Positions 8,426-17,107 of a stretch of DNA of 46,943 bases are shown piece after piece. The notes below the pieces were generated by a model, which worked only from the letters and a program-made list of their open reading frames with translations, did not search any database and was not told the origin of the DNA. Made by a program: the position numbers and the translations under genes. Origin of the DNA: Haloarculaceae archaeon (GTDB lineage Archaea; Halobacteriota; Halobacteria; Halobacteriales; Haloarculaceae); the NCBI GenBank assembly GCA_007122455.1, contig SKTU01000009.1, forward strand, positions 66,744 through 113,686, written 5' to 3'. Numbering within the stretch: the first letter of the stretch is position 1; each line of letters opens with the position of its first letter.

Positions 8426-8473
8426 GTCCGCCGCCGGACGGTGGGAGTACGCCACCGCCGTCCGGCGGCGGAC
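8426..8473. terminator. Perfect 16-bp inverted repeat, probable terminator or regulatory hairpin
   Basis: Arms at 8426-8441 (GTCCGCCGCCGGACGG) and 8458-8473 are exact reverse complements, with a 16-base loop that itself contains short pairing TGG/CCA. It lies between the cupin gene stop (8492, transcribed toward it) and the peroxiredoxin promoter (about 8415). It is not followed by a clear T-run. It could stop cupin transcription or act as an operator for the peroxiredoxin. It is the strongest hairpin I see in the window. Confidence 0.5.
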
Positions 8474-8491
8474 TGATCCGTTCCCTACGAG

Positions 8492-8863
8492 TTAGGACTC
8501 GTAGCGGTGAGCGTCGTCGACGGAGGGTGCACCGACGGCGACGACGGTTGCTGTTTCCGTCGCGTCGGCGGCGACGAACGCCCGGTGCGGGCTCTTGGGT
8601 TCGGCGACGAACACCTCACCGGTCGCGACGACGTACTCCTCGTCGGGCGTCTCGACGCGGAGCTCGCCGTCGACGACGTAGAACGCCTCCTCCTGTTGAT
8701 CATGGTAGTGAAGCCCGGATAGTGGAATGTCCTCACCAGGGTCGACGTGGTAGAGTCGCATCCCGAGCTGCGTGAGTCCGGCGGCGTCGCTGATCGATCG
8801 CGTGTCCGACGGCCGGTCAGGAATCGGGTCTAGCGCCGCCGGATCGATGACGTGATATACCAT
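8492..8863 (-). CDS. Cupin-domain protein
   Basis: A 123-residue single-domain cupin. The metal-binding motif is visible: two His in LHYHDQQEEAFYVVDGEL (H-x-H with Glu and the closing Gly), and the second motif with His in KSPHRAF. I start it at ATG 8863 (MVYHVID), not the in-frame ATG at 8878, because the TATA-like CATATAAAC element (about 8886-8894) is 26 bp before 8863. Small cupins of this kind bind a metal and may be isomerases, dioxygenases or sensors. Nothing here fixes the reaction. The neighbours are a peroxiredoxin and a D-2-hydroxyacid dehydrogenase on the same strand, but with separate promoters. Confidence 0.82.
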   Translation of the reverse strand: MVYHVIDPAALDPIPDRPSDTRSISDAAGLTQLGMRLYHVDPGEDIPLSGLHYHDQQEEAFYVVDGELRVETPDEEYVVATGEVFVAEPKSPHRAFVAADATETATVVAVGAPSVDDAHRYES

Positions 8864-8931
8864 GCATATTGGTAGCATCCGACGTCATATAAACGTCACA
8901 GTGATGCGACCGAACGACGGGTCGGAGCGTC

Positions 8932-9855
8932 TCAGACGACCCGGTTTGCGAGATCCTCACCCGCTCGGAGGCGTCGAGCGTTCTCCCGGACGAGTGCGGC
9001 GACCCGGTCGACGTACTCCCGCGTCGAGGCCGACGCGTGCGGGGTTACGACGACGTTTTCCATCTCCCACAGCGGGGAGTCGCGAGGAAGCGGCTCCTCC
9101 TCGAAAACGTCGAGAGCTGCGCCGGCGAGGCCGCCGGCGTCGAGCTCGGTGAGGAGGGCGTCCTGGTCGACGACGGAACCGCGCGCGACGTTCACGAGGT
9201 AGGCATCGTCCCGCATCGCAGTCAACTCGTCCGCACCAACGAGCCGCTCCGTCTCGTCGGTCAGCGGAACCGTGAGCACGACGAACGTGGCGTCGGAGAT
9301 CGCGTCGGTGAGTGAATCGGGCGTGTAGATCCGTTCGACGTGCGGAACCGGAGTCGGGGTTCGCCTCACGCCGACGACGTCCATCCCGATCGCGTCGGCG
9401 CGGGTCGCGACGCCGCGACCGAGTGTCCCGAGCCCGACCACACAGACCGATTCCCCGGCGAGCGTGAATGCGGCGTCCCACGCGGGATACTGCCACTCCC
9501 GATTCTGTTCGGCGTCCCGGTGGCGGTGAAGCCCTCGCGCGAACTGTAGCATGTAGCCGAGAACCGTTTCCCCGACGGCGTCACCGTGGATCCCGGTGCT
9601 GTTCGTCAACTGGATCCCGTGTTCGACCAACGAGTCGAGGGGAAAGCGGTCGACGCCGGCGAGAATGCAGTGGATCCACTCGAGATCCGCCGTGAGGAAC
9701 GCCTCGCGGTAGCCGAACGTGACGACGCCGTCGTACGGTTCGGGGTCGTCCCCGGCCAGTTCGACTTCGAGACCGTTCCCCTCGAGTCGTTCCTTCAGAA
9801 CGTCTGCTGGAAACACCGACTCGACCGACTCGTCGATACCGAGCGTTCGCGACAT
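8932..9855 (-). CDS. D-2-hydroxyacid dehydrogenase
   Basis: A 307-residue NAD(P)-dependent dehydrogenase that interconverts a 2-keto acid and a D-2-hydroxy acid. The Rossmann glycine motif is VVGLGTLGRGVA. The catalytic Arg (NVARGSVVD), Glu (EEEPLP) and His (TPHASAS) are all present. I begin it at ATG 9855 (MSRTLGID); the 37 residues of open frame upstream are Arg/Ser-rich, unlike the family, and overlap the promoter (TATA-like element about 9878-9889). Its start lies 46 bp downstream of the stop of the FAD/Fe-S D-hydroxyacid oxidase gene, so the two may act on the same hydroxy acid with different electron acceptors; that is inference. Confidence 0.9.
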   Translation of the reverse strand: MSRTLGIDESVESVFPADVLKERLEGNGLEVELAGDDPEPYDGVVTFGYREAFLTADLEWIHCILAGVDRFPLDSLVEHGIQLTNSTGIHGDAVGETVLGYMLQFARGLHRHRDAEQNREWQYPAWDAAFTLAGESVCVVGLGTLGRGVATRADAIGMDVVGVRRTPTPVPHVERIYTPDSLTDAISDATFVVLTVPLTDETERLVGADELTAMRDDAYLVNVARGSVVDQDALLTELDAGGLAGAALDVFEEEPLPRDSPLWEMENVVVTPHASASTREYVDRVAALVRENARRLRAGEDLANRVV

Positions 9856-9901
9856 GCTGCTCGGTTGTGCGCGCCGACGACTAATACTCTCGGGGAGTCG
9901 A

Positions 9902-12900
9902 TCAGGGGAGTGCGTCGGCGACCTTCTCGATCGGGTGCGGTGGTTTCTCGGCGCCCGGACGGTCACCGAGCTGGGACCGACACGACGCGCCGGGGGCCGT
10001 TATCTCGTCGCCGCCGCTCTCGTCGGCCTGCCGGAAGAGGATTCGACCGATCGCCTGCGAGAGGTCGTAATGTTCGGCCTCGTAGCCGAACGAGCCCGCC
10101 ATCCCACAGCAGGACGAGTCCAGCGGATCGACCGCATACCCCGCACGACGCAGCACCCCCACAGCGTGGTGGTCCTTGTTCGTGGCTTTCTGGTTGCAGT
10201 GGCCGTGGTAGGTGAGTGAGCCGCGGGATCCCTCGGGGAAGTCGATCGCGTCGTCGAGACGCTCGCTGTCGACGTACTCCAGAACGCCGTAGGCTGCGCT
10301 CCGAACGGCGTCACGCGCCCCCGGATCGACCGAGTCGGAACCGAGCAGATAGCCGTACTCGTCCTGGAACATGACCGCATCCGAGGGTTCGACGAAGACG
10401 ACGTCCCAGCCCTCGTCGACGTACGGCGCCAGTAGCTCGACGTTCTTCCGGGCGTTCTCGCGTGCCTCGTCGAGAAAGCCCATCGAGTAGGCGGCTCGGC
10501 CGCTCGGCTCGACGTCGGGGACGTCGACGTGGACGCCGGCGGCCTCCAGCACCGCCACGGCGGCCTTTCCCGGCTCGGGCGTCGCGTAGTTCGTAAACGT
10601 GTCCGGGAACAGCAGCACCTTCCGCTCGGCGTCGGCCGCCGGAACACCACCGTCACGCGCGTCGAACCACTCCTCGAACGTGGTGCGGGTGAACGTCGGG
10701 AGTTCGCGCTCGCGGGCGATGCCGAGCGTCTTCTCCATCGCGAAGCGCGATCCCGGCAGCTTCGGTAGCCAGTTCGAAATCGGCGCAAAGCGACTCCCGA
10801 GAGCGGCGAATCGGTCGATATCGCCGAACAGTCGCGATCGGAAACTCGACCCGTTCGCCTCGTGGTAGTCGTGTTTCACTTCCGCTTTCAGCTTCGCGAG
10901 GTCGACACCGGTCGGACAGTCACTCGCACAGCCCTTACAGCCGACGCAGAGGTCCAGTACCTCGCTTTGGAACCGTTCGGAATGGATCTCGTCGTCGTCG
11001 AGCTCCCCCGAGATGGCGGCTCGAAGCATGTTCGCTCGACCGCGGGTCGTCTGGACCTCTTCCCTGGAGGCGCGGTACGTGGGACACATTACGTCCGAGT
11101 CGGTCTGCCGGCAGGTTCCGCAGCCGTTGCAGAGTTCGACGAGCTGTGAGAACCCGCCCTCCTCGGAGAAATCCAGCGCCGTCTGCGGTTCCAGCGACTG
11201 GTAGTCGGCGCCGTACCGGAGATTCTCGCGCATGTCGGCGCCGACGCCGCGCTCCGAATCGGGGCCCGGATCGTCCGGCCCGGCCCGGTAGACGACGTTG
11301 CCGGGGTGCATGAGCCAGTCGGGATCAAAGGCGGTCTTCAGCTCCTTGAACGCTCCCCACAGCGTCTCCCCGTACATCTTGGGGTTGAACTCCGTGCGCG
11401 CCATCCCGTCGCCGTGTTCTCCCGAGAAGGAGCCGTGATGCTCCAGAACGAGGTCGGTGACGTCGTCGGTGATCGAGTGCATCGCCTCGATACCGTCTTC
11501 CGCTTTGAGGTTGAGGATCGGTCGGATGTGCAGCGTTCCGGAGCCCGCGTGAGCGAAGTACGCCGCCGAGGTACCGTGGGCCTCCAGTACGTCCTCGAAC
11601 TTGCTGACGTAGTCGGCGAGTTCCGCTGGCGGCACCGTCGCGTCCTCGATGAACGGGTACGGCTTCGGATCACCCTCGAGACTCATCAAGAGCGGGATCG
11701 CCGCCTTCCGGAGTTTCCAGATGTCTGCCTGCTCGTCGTCGTCGTACGCCTCGATGACGTCGAATGCGTCGCCGGCGAGGAAGCGGTCGTTCGTATCCGC
11801 GATGGCCGACTCGAAGTCGTCGACGAGCTCGTCGTCCCACTCCAGCATGAGTGCGGCGGCGGCCCGTTCGGGGATCGGTTCGGCGTACTCCGCGTAGCCG
11901 TCTGACTCCCGCGCCAGCCGGAACACCTCGTCGTCCATCAGCTCGACGGCGCTGACGGGGTATTCGAGAGCGACGGGAACGGCCTTCAGCGCGTCGATGA
12001 GATCCTCGAAGAAGTAGAGCGCGAGCGCGGTTTCCTCCGGTTGACTGACCAGAGAGACCGTTGCCTCGACGACGATACCGAGGGTCCCCTCGGCACCGAC
12101 GAACAGCTTCGAGAGGTTGATGACCTCCTCGCCGTCGTCGTTCTCGTAGACGACCTTGTGTAGGTTGTAACCGGAGACTGAGCGCTTCAGCGTCGGATAG
12201 CGTGACTCGATCTCCGCTTCGTGCTCCCCGACGAGGCCGCGGACGGTTTCGTAGATCCGTGCCTCGAGGTCGTCCTTCTCGACGATCGAGTTGTACTCCT
12301 CGCTGTCGAGCGTGACTTCGCGCGTGTGGATCAACGAGCCGTCCGAGAGAACCACCCGGAGCTCCTCTGTGTAAGCGTCCGTGATCCCGTAGCGGACCGA
12401 GTGAGCACCCGTCGAGTTGTTACCGATCCCGCCCCCGATCGTCGCACGGTTCGAGGATGCCGGATCGGGAGCGAACTTCAGGCCGACGTCGGCGAGTTCG
12501 GCGTCGAGGTGGTCCTGAACGAGCCCCGGCTGGACGGTCGCCCGCTGGGCGTCCGGATCGATCTCGACGATCCCGTTCATGTATCTGGTGAAGTCGACGA
12601 CGACGCACCCCGGACCGACCGCTTGCCCCGCGAGCGAGGAGCCGGCACCGCGCGGCAGTATCGGGACGTCGTGATCGGCGGCGACCTCGACGGCCGCGCG
12701 AACGTCGTCGACGTCGGTCGGACAGACGACGCCGGCCGGCCGTGCCTGATAGATACTCCCGTCGGTGGCGTACAGTATCTGGGCGTACTCGTCGAACTGG
12801 ACCTCGCCCGTCACCCGCGTTCGAAGTTCAGCGGCGAGTTCGGCGTACTCCTCGACATCGGGACGCTCGTTGCCGAGCGTTACCGCCGACGCGTCCGGCG

Positions 12901-12931
12901 GCGGATCGTGAAACTCGTCCTCGACAGCCAT
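9902..12931 (-). CDS. FAD-linked D-2-hydroxyacid (D-lactate/glycolate-type) dehydrogenase fused to an Fe-S heterodisulfide-like module
   Basis: A 1009-residue protein that fuses what are often separate GlcD and GlcF subunits. The N-terminal half is a PCMH-type FAD domain (PRGAGSSLAGQA at 93-104, then GNNSTGAHSVRYG) with an FAD-oxidase C-terminal domain. Near residue 600 comes a ferredoxin-like pair of [4Fe-4S] motifs (CNGCGTC with a later CP, and CVGCKGCASDCP near 660), then a CCG-type cysteine-rich domain (CHGHCNQK and CCGMAGSFG near 938). It oxidises D-lactate, glycolate or D-2-hydroxyglutarate-like acids and passes electrons to the respiratory chain. The start is ATG 12931, with a TATA element (minus strand TTTATTCC) 26 bp upstream; an in-frame ATG at 12979 lies beyond that box. 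Confidence 0.92.
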   Translation of the reverse strand: MAVEDEFHDPPPDASAVTLGNERPDVEEYAELAAELRTRVTGEVQFDEYAQILYATDGSIYQARPAGVVCPTDVDDVRAAVEVAADHDVPILPRGAGSSLAGQAVGPGCVVVDFTRYMNGIVEIDPDAQRATVQPGLVQDHLDAELADVGLKFAPDPASSNRATIGGGIGNNSTGAHSVRYGITDAYTEELRVVLSDGSLIHTREVTLDSEEYNSIVEKDDLEARIYETVRGLVGEHEAEIESRYPTLKRSVSGYNLHKVVYENDDGEEVINLSKLFVGAEGTLGIVVEATVSLVSQPEETALALYFFEDLIDALKAVPVALEYPVSAVELMDDEVFRLARESDGYAEYAEPIPERAAAALMLEWDDELVDDFESAIADTNDRFLAGDAFDVIEAYDDDEQADIWKLRKAAIPLLMSLEGDPKPYPFIEDATVPPAELADYVSKFEDVLEAHGTSAAYFAHAGSGTLHIRPILNLKAEDGIEAMHSITDDVTDLVLEHHGSFSGEHGDGMARTEFNPKMYGETLWGAFKELKTAFDPDWLMHPGNVVYRAGPDDPGPDSERGVGADMRENLRYGADYQSLEPQTALDFSEEGGFSQLVELCNGCGTCRQTDSDVMCPTYRASREEVQTTRGRANMLRAAISGELDDDEIHSERFQSEVLDLCVGCKGCASDCPTGVDLAKLKAEVKHDYHEANGSSFRSRLFGDIDRFAALGSRFAPISNWLPKLPGSRFAMEKTLGIARERELPTFTRTTFEEWFDARDGGVPAADAERKVLLFPDTFTNYATPEPGKAAVAVLEAAGVHVDVPDVEPSGRAAYSMGFLDEARENARKNVELLAPYVDEGWDVVFVEPSDAVMFQDEYGYLLGSDSVDPGARDAVRSAAYGVLEYVDSERLDDAIDFPEGSRGSLTYHGHCNQKATNKDHHAVGVLRRAGYAVDPLDSSCCGMAGSFGYEAEHYDLSQAIGRILFRQADESGGDEITAPGASCRSQLGDRPGAEKPPHPIEKVADALP

Positions 12932-13027
12932 GGGTAGGCTTTGCAAAAGGACGGAATAAAGACTCTGGTACCGATACACGGTGCCACGCAGTCGGGACGC
13001 CTCCGGGGTTCTGTCTCGAGCGTGCGT

Positions 13028-13036
13028 CTATTTATG
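13028..13036 (+). promoter_or_regulatory. TATA box of the MTH1187-family gene
   Basis: CTATTTATG is centred 26-27 bp before the ATG at 13059. This supports that start over an upstream in-frame ATG at 12981. It shares a divergent 127-bp gap with the FAD/Fe-S gene promoter (about 12954-12960, opposite strand). Confidence 0.55.
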
Positions 13037-13058
13037 GATCGAGCCCGTTGCTCCGGCC

Positions 13059-13370
13059 ATGACTGTGGTCGCAATGCTGAGCGTGGCACCGGTAACCGAG
13101 GGGAGCATGGCCGAAGAGGTGGCGAAGGCGGTCGACGCCCTCGAGGAGTTCGACGTCGAGTACGAGACGAACCCGATGGGAACGATCGTCGAGGCCGACG
13201 ACGTCGACACCCTCTTCGCGGCAGCGGCGGCGGCGCACAAGGCGATAGACGGAGACCGCGTCTCGACGTTTCTCAAGATCGACGACAAGCGTACGACCGA
13301 CCAGCGGGCCGTCGAGAAAGTCGCCGCGGTCGAACGGGAGCTCGGGCGGTCGGCAACGAGCGAGCGGTAG
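13059..13370 (+). CDS. MTH1187/YkoF-type thiamine-binding-like protein
   Basis: A 103-residue ferredoxin-like-fold protein of the MTH1187 family (also called DUF77 or thiamine-binding protein). Diagnostic segments are MLSVAPVTEGSMAEEVAKAVDAL, the strand YETNPMGTIVEA, and the C-terminal DDKRTTDQRAVEKVAAVER. Relatives bind thiamine or related small molecules and form tetramers. A transport or sensing role in thiamine metabolism is assumed but unproven. It is a separate transcription unit by its own TATA box. No thiamine-biosynthesis gene is nearby, so the context gives no support for a particular partner. Confidence 0.85.
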   Translation: MTVVAMLSVAPVTEGSMAEEVAKAVDALEEFDVEYETNPMGTIVEADDVDTLFAAAAAAHKAIDGDRVSTFLKIDDKRTTDQRAVEKVAAVERELGRSATSER

Positions 13371-13440
13371 ACAGTCGTTGGCACGGCTCGGCAGCCGCGC
13401 TAAGGAAAAGGCATATCCCCGGGCGCCCGTACCCTCGGGC

Positions 13441-14019
13441 ATGAGCACGCCCCCGGAAGAGTATTACACTGAGGAGCGGTGGAACAACTGGCTCGATCGG
13501 CTCCGCGAGGAGGAGATCGACCCCGACAACGAAGACTCCGCTAGACTCCTCTTGAACCTGCAGGACGACGCCGCGATCGCGATCGCGAAGGTCGTCACGG
13601 CGTGTGACGACGGCGAACTCGATCCGGAGGCGGCGCTGGAGGAACTCGCACGAATCCGCGAGATCGTTCTCTCGGACGTCGAGTTCGAAAGCGAGGAGAA
13701 ACGAATACTCATCGACGGCGTTCAGACGTCGCTCGTCTGTGTCTTCTACGCAGCCGAAGAGTACGTCGCGAACGGGGTCGCCGACGACGGCACCGTCACG
13801 GAGTACGTTCGTGCCGCGGCCGACGCCGAGGCCGAGGAGGATCTCGACGCCGCGATCACCTACTGCGCGAAAGCCGGGACGCGTATCATCGACGGCGAAA
13901 CCCTCGAGATCGCCATCGTCGACGAACTCGAATACGGACTGGTCGCCGAGTGGGTCAACGGGCTCGACTCTCTCCAGACAGCGCTCGCGGATCCGGAACT
14001 CATCGAGGAAGACGACTGA
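13441..14019 (+). CDS. DUF2150 family protein
   Basis: A 192-residue acidic, mostly alpha-helical soluble protein of the haloarchaeal DUF2150 family; its function is unknown to me. The N-terminus MSTPPEEYYTEERWNNWLDR and the helix SARLLLNLQDDAAIAIAKVV are characteristic. I chose ATG 13441; a TATA-like CATATCC element lies about 27-30 bp upstream, and the 21 residues of open frame before it are basic, unlike the rest. It is followed 44 bp later by an anchored surface-protein gene with its own TATA-like element. Confidence 0.85.
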   Translation: MSTPPEEYYTEERWNNWLDRLREEEIDPDNEDSARLLLNLQDDAAIAIAKVVTACDDGELDPEAALEELARIREIVLSDVEFESEEKRILIDGVQTSLVCVFYAAEEYVANGVADDGTVTEYVRAAADAEAEEDLDAAITYCAKAGTRIIDGETLEIAIVDELEYGLVAEWVNGLDSLQTALADPELIEEDD

Positions 14020-14063
14020 CGCCGGGGCGCGGCACTTTTACGGTGCCGAGTCGAACGTGGCCC

Positions 14064-15623
14064 ATGACGCTCGTCCCCGATCGACGCGGTCAATCCGTTC
14101 AGATCGGGGCTCTCTTTCTGTTCGTCGTTCTCCTCGTCGCACTCTCCGGCTACCAGGCGGTCGTCGTGCCACAGCAGAACGCCGAGGCCGAGTTCAACCA
14201 CGACCAGCGGATCCAGCCCGAGTTCGTCGAGCTTCGAAACGACGTTATGAGGACGGCCGCGAGCGGAACGAGCGGCTTCTCGGAGCTGACGCTCGGAACC
14301 CACTATCCGCCCCGGCTGTTCGCGCTGAATCCGTCCCCACCGACGGGAACCGTTCGAACGACCGCTCCGGAGCCGATCGTCGTCTCGGCTGTCGACGACG
14401 GCGAGAGGGTCGAGTTCGAGTCGGTCTGTCGCGGGCCGGACGAAACGAGAGCGCTCGAATACCGAGCGAGATACAACGAGTACGACGGCGCGCCGACCTA
14501 CCGGCTCGAGAACACGGTCGCCTATCGGGCGTTCGACGACGACGTCCAGCGACCGAACACGGGACAGCGAATCGTCTCCGGCGGGACGATCAATCTCGTT
14601 CCGATTCGCGGAGAGTTCGAGCGCGGCGGCGTCGAGTCGGTGTCGGTCGAACCGATAGCCGGGCAGGTACAGCGAACGACCGTCGAGGATCCACACGTCG
14701 AGTTACCGACGCGGCTCGACGCCGATCGCTGGCGAACGTTGCTCGAGTCCGAACTCGACGAGGCCGAACTCGACGAGTTGACCGTCGAGGACGGACGCCT
14801 CACCGTTCGTCTGGACGGAACGTACACGCTACTCTGCTCGCCGGTCGGGATCGGGGAGCTGCCCGAATCGTCCACGCGATTCGACGGTGCGCTGAGCGAC
14901 CAGCGACCGAGCGGCGCGCTGAATCCCGACGGAGCCGACGCGGTCGCACTCGAGGACGTCTCGCTCGTCGAGAACGACGAGGCGCTCCGGCTGACGTTCG
15001 AAAACCACGGTGAAGAAGACCGAACGTTCGAATCCGGTCGCTTCACGCTCTTCTACGATCCCGATCCGACCCGGATCGCACAGTCCCTCGAAATCGCCGA
15101 AACCGGCGACGAGCTCGAACTCCGCGGGGAGTACCGAACGCTCGCCGACGGCGACGGGATCGTGATCGAGGCCGAGAGTACGACCGAGCTCACGGTGCGC
15201 TTCGATACCGACCGGAAGGTCGACAGTAGTCTCCTCGGCATCAGTTTCCTCGACGACCGGAACCGAGAGTCGATCTACGTCGCCGCCCCCGACGAGGCAG
15301 ATCCGGACGGGAGCGATCCGAGCATCGACTCGCTCACCGTCGAGGAGGACCACCAGAACAACCGGGACCGATACCAGATCGCTGCGGAGGTCTCCGATCC
15401 GGACGGCGAACTTGACCGAGTCGAGTTCGAACTCCGGGATCCGGACGCGGGGACGCTGATAGATACTGATCAGGACGGAGTCGCCGGCGAATCCGACACC
15501 GCCGACGGAATGGTTCGTTCCGAAAGCAACGGTCAGCTCCCCGAGTACGAACTCGTTGTCACCGTCTTCGACGAAGAGGGTAACACCGACCAGGAGACGC
15601 GGATACTCGAGGGGACCGGCTAA
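14064..15623 (+). CDS. Large anchored extracellular protein with pilin-like N-terminal helix
   Basis: A 519-residue protein starting at ATG 14064 (TATA-like CTTTTACG about 27 bp upstream). Residues 7-31 (RRGQSVQIGALFLFVVLLVA, then LSGYQ) form a short basic stretch and one hydrophobic helix, as in haloarchaeal type IV pilin-like or N-terminally anchored surface proteins. The remainder is a strongly acidic beta-rich ectodomain. Near the C-terminus (about 440-519) a DPDGELDRVEFELRDPD segment followed by DTDQDGVAG looks like an Ig/cadherin-like module with an Asp-rich, possibly Ca-binding, loop. No enzymatic motif is seen. It is probably a cell-surface or archaellum/pilus-associated protein of unknown role. 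Confidence 0.7.
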   Translation: MTLVPDRRGQSVQIGALFLFVVLLVALSGYQAVVVPQQNAEAEFNHDQRIQPEFVELRNDVMRTAASGTSGFSELTLGTHYPPRLFALNPSPPTGTVRTTAPEPIVVSAVDDGERVEFESVCRGPDETRALEYRARYNEYDGAPTYRLENTVAYRAFDDDVQRPNTGQRIVSGGTINLVPIRGEFERGGVESVSVEPIAGQVQRTTVEDPHVELPTRLDADRWRTLLESELDEAELDELTVEDGRLTVRLDGTYTLLCSPVGIGELPESSTRFDGALSDQRPSGALNPDGADAVALEDVSLVENDEALRLTFENHGEEDRTFESGRFTLFYDPDPTRIAQSLEIAETGDELELRGEYRTLADGDGIVIEAESTTELTVRFDTDRKVDSSLLGISFLDDRNRESIYVAAPDEADPDGSDPSIDSLTVEEDHQNNRDRYQIAAEVSDPDGELDRVEFELRDPDAGTLIDTDQDGVAGESDTADGMVRSESNGQLPEYELVVTVFDEEGNTDQETRILEGTG

Positions 15624-15688
15624 AGATATCGACAATCGACGAACTAGCCATCGACAGGCACTTAAACGAGAGCGGTGACGTTCCGGCT

Positions 15689-17026
15689 ATGACAGGCGTC
15701 GGTATCGACGGCATCGAGATACACACCGGAAAGCTGCGACTCGATCTGGCGGAGACGTTCGCGCCGGCGAAGGGGGACGATCCGGAGAAATACACGAAGG
15801 GGCTCGGCCTGTACGCCAGTTCGTTCCCGGACACCTACGAGGACATCGTCACGATGGGGGCCAACGCCGCCCATCGGCTGATGGAACGGAAGGGGTTGAC
15901 GCCGGAAGACATCGGGCGTATCGACGTCGCCACCGAGTCGGCGTTCGACCACTCGAAGCCGGTGTCGACGTACATCGCCGGCTGTCTCGAGCAGGTGTTC
16001 GACGGCGACTTCCACCACGCTAACAAGGGCGAACGGAAGTTCGCCTGCGTGGCCGGCACCCAGTCGATCGACGACGCGTACAACTGGATCAAGGCGGGAC
16101 GGAACCGCGGCCGCGCAGCGCTCGTGATCGCGACGGACACGGCGCTGTACGCCCGCGGCGACGCCGGCGAGGCGACGCAAGGCGCCGGCGCAGTCGCGAT
16201 GCTCATCGACGAGGATCCGAACCTCGTCGAGCTCTCCACCGAGCAGGGGTACGGCAGCGCGGACGAGACCGACTTCCTGAAGCCGAACCAGCAGTTCCCG
16301 AGCGTCGACGGCAAGCGCTCGGTGCAGGTGTATCTCGCCCGAATGCGCGAGGCGCTCGTCGATTACCAGTCGATCGGCGGCGACGTCCACCCGGACCGGT
16401 TCCGCCTCGGACCGTTCCACACGCCGTTCCCCGGAATGGTTCGAAAGGCGGCGGTGCTCGCCTACCGACACATCACTCGAGACACTGAGATCGAAGCCGA
16501 ACTCGCCGACGAGATCGGTCGTCAGCCCCGACACGCGGAGTTCGACGACGACGACGCCTTCCTGGAGGCGGTGCAGGAGTACACCGACGCGTTGACCGAA
16601 ACGAGCCGATATCAGTCGTGGTACGCTCGCACGATAGACCCGACGCTGTCGCTGTCGCGGCGCGTCGGCAACTGGTACACCGGTTCCGTCCACGTCGCCC
16701 GCGTTTCGGGACTGAAAGCGCTCGCGGAGGAAGGCGAGGACGCCGTCGGAAAGCGGCTTCTCGTCGGTTCCTACGGCTCGGGGGCTCAGGCCGAGATCCA
16801 CGCCGAAACGATCCAGCCCGAGTGGCGGTCCGAGATCGACGCGCTGAACATCGACGACCACCTCGCGTCCCGGTACGAGCTCTCCTTCTCGGAGTACGAG
16901 GACGTACACGACTCGCACAACTACGACGAGGAGACGAGCATCGAGGAGTTCACCCCGCCAGAGTCGGAGTTCGCGTTCGACGGCTGGGGGCGGATGGGCG
17001 AACGGAAATACCGCTACGTGGAGTGA
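15689..17026 (+). CDS. hmgB: Hydroxymethylglutaryl-CoA synthase
   Basis: A 445-residue enzyme condensing acetyl-CoA with acetoacetyl-CoA to HMG-CoA, the committed step toward mevalonate and archaeal isoprenoid lipids. Catalytic residues are visible: Glu83 (ATESAFDHSKP), nucleophile Cys120 (FACVAGTQS) and His244 (GPFHTPFPGM). The GSYGSGAQAE segment near the C-terminus is also typical. The TATA-like CACTTAAAC element (15659-15667) is 26 bp before the ATG. A DUF35/thiolase pair elsewhere in the window (39943-41573) could supply acetoacetyl-CoA, but haloarchaea carry many such pairs. Confidence 0.95.
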   Translation: MTGVGIDGIEIHTGKLRLDLAETFAPAKGDDPEKYTKGLGLYASSFPDTYEDIVTMGANAAHRLMERKGLTPEDIGRIDVATESAFDHSKPVSTYIAGCLEQVFDGDFHHANKGERKFACVAGTQSIDDAYNWIKAGRNRGRAALVIATDTALYARGDAGEATQGAGAVAMLIDEDPNLVELSTEQGYGSADETDFLKPNQQFPSVDGKRSVQVYLARMREALVDYQSIGGDVHPDRFRLGPFHTPFPGMVRKAAVLAYRHITRDTEIEAELADEIGRQPRHAEFDDDDAFLEAVQEYTDALTETSRYQSWYARTIDPTLSLSRRVGNWYTGSVHVARVSGLKALAEEGEDAVGKRLLVGSYGSGAQAEIHAETIQPEWRSEIDALNIDDHLASRYELSFSEYEDVHDSHNYDEETSIEEFTPPESEFAFDGWGRMGERKYRYVE

Positions 17027-17107
17027 CGGGCTCACCTCGATCCAAAGAGGTCGACGGGGAGTGACGCTCCGCAACCCCTAAACGCGACTCGCTCCAACCC
17101 ACATTCG

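Noticed and set aside
9856-9966. N-terminal extension of the D-hydroxyacid dehydrogenase
   Set aside because: 37 Arg/Ser-rich residues unlike the family, overlapping the TATA-like element and the end of the upstream gene.
13604-15013. Arg/Ser-rich plus-strand frame across DUF2150 and the surface-protein gene
   Set aside because: It is out of frame with both recognised proteins and has a non-acidic composition unlike halophile genes.
15662-17074. 470-codon minus-strand frame opposite HMG-CoA synthase
   Set aside because: Shadow: the plus-strand frame has all catalytic residues of HMG-CoA synthase.
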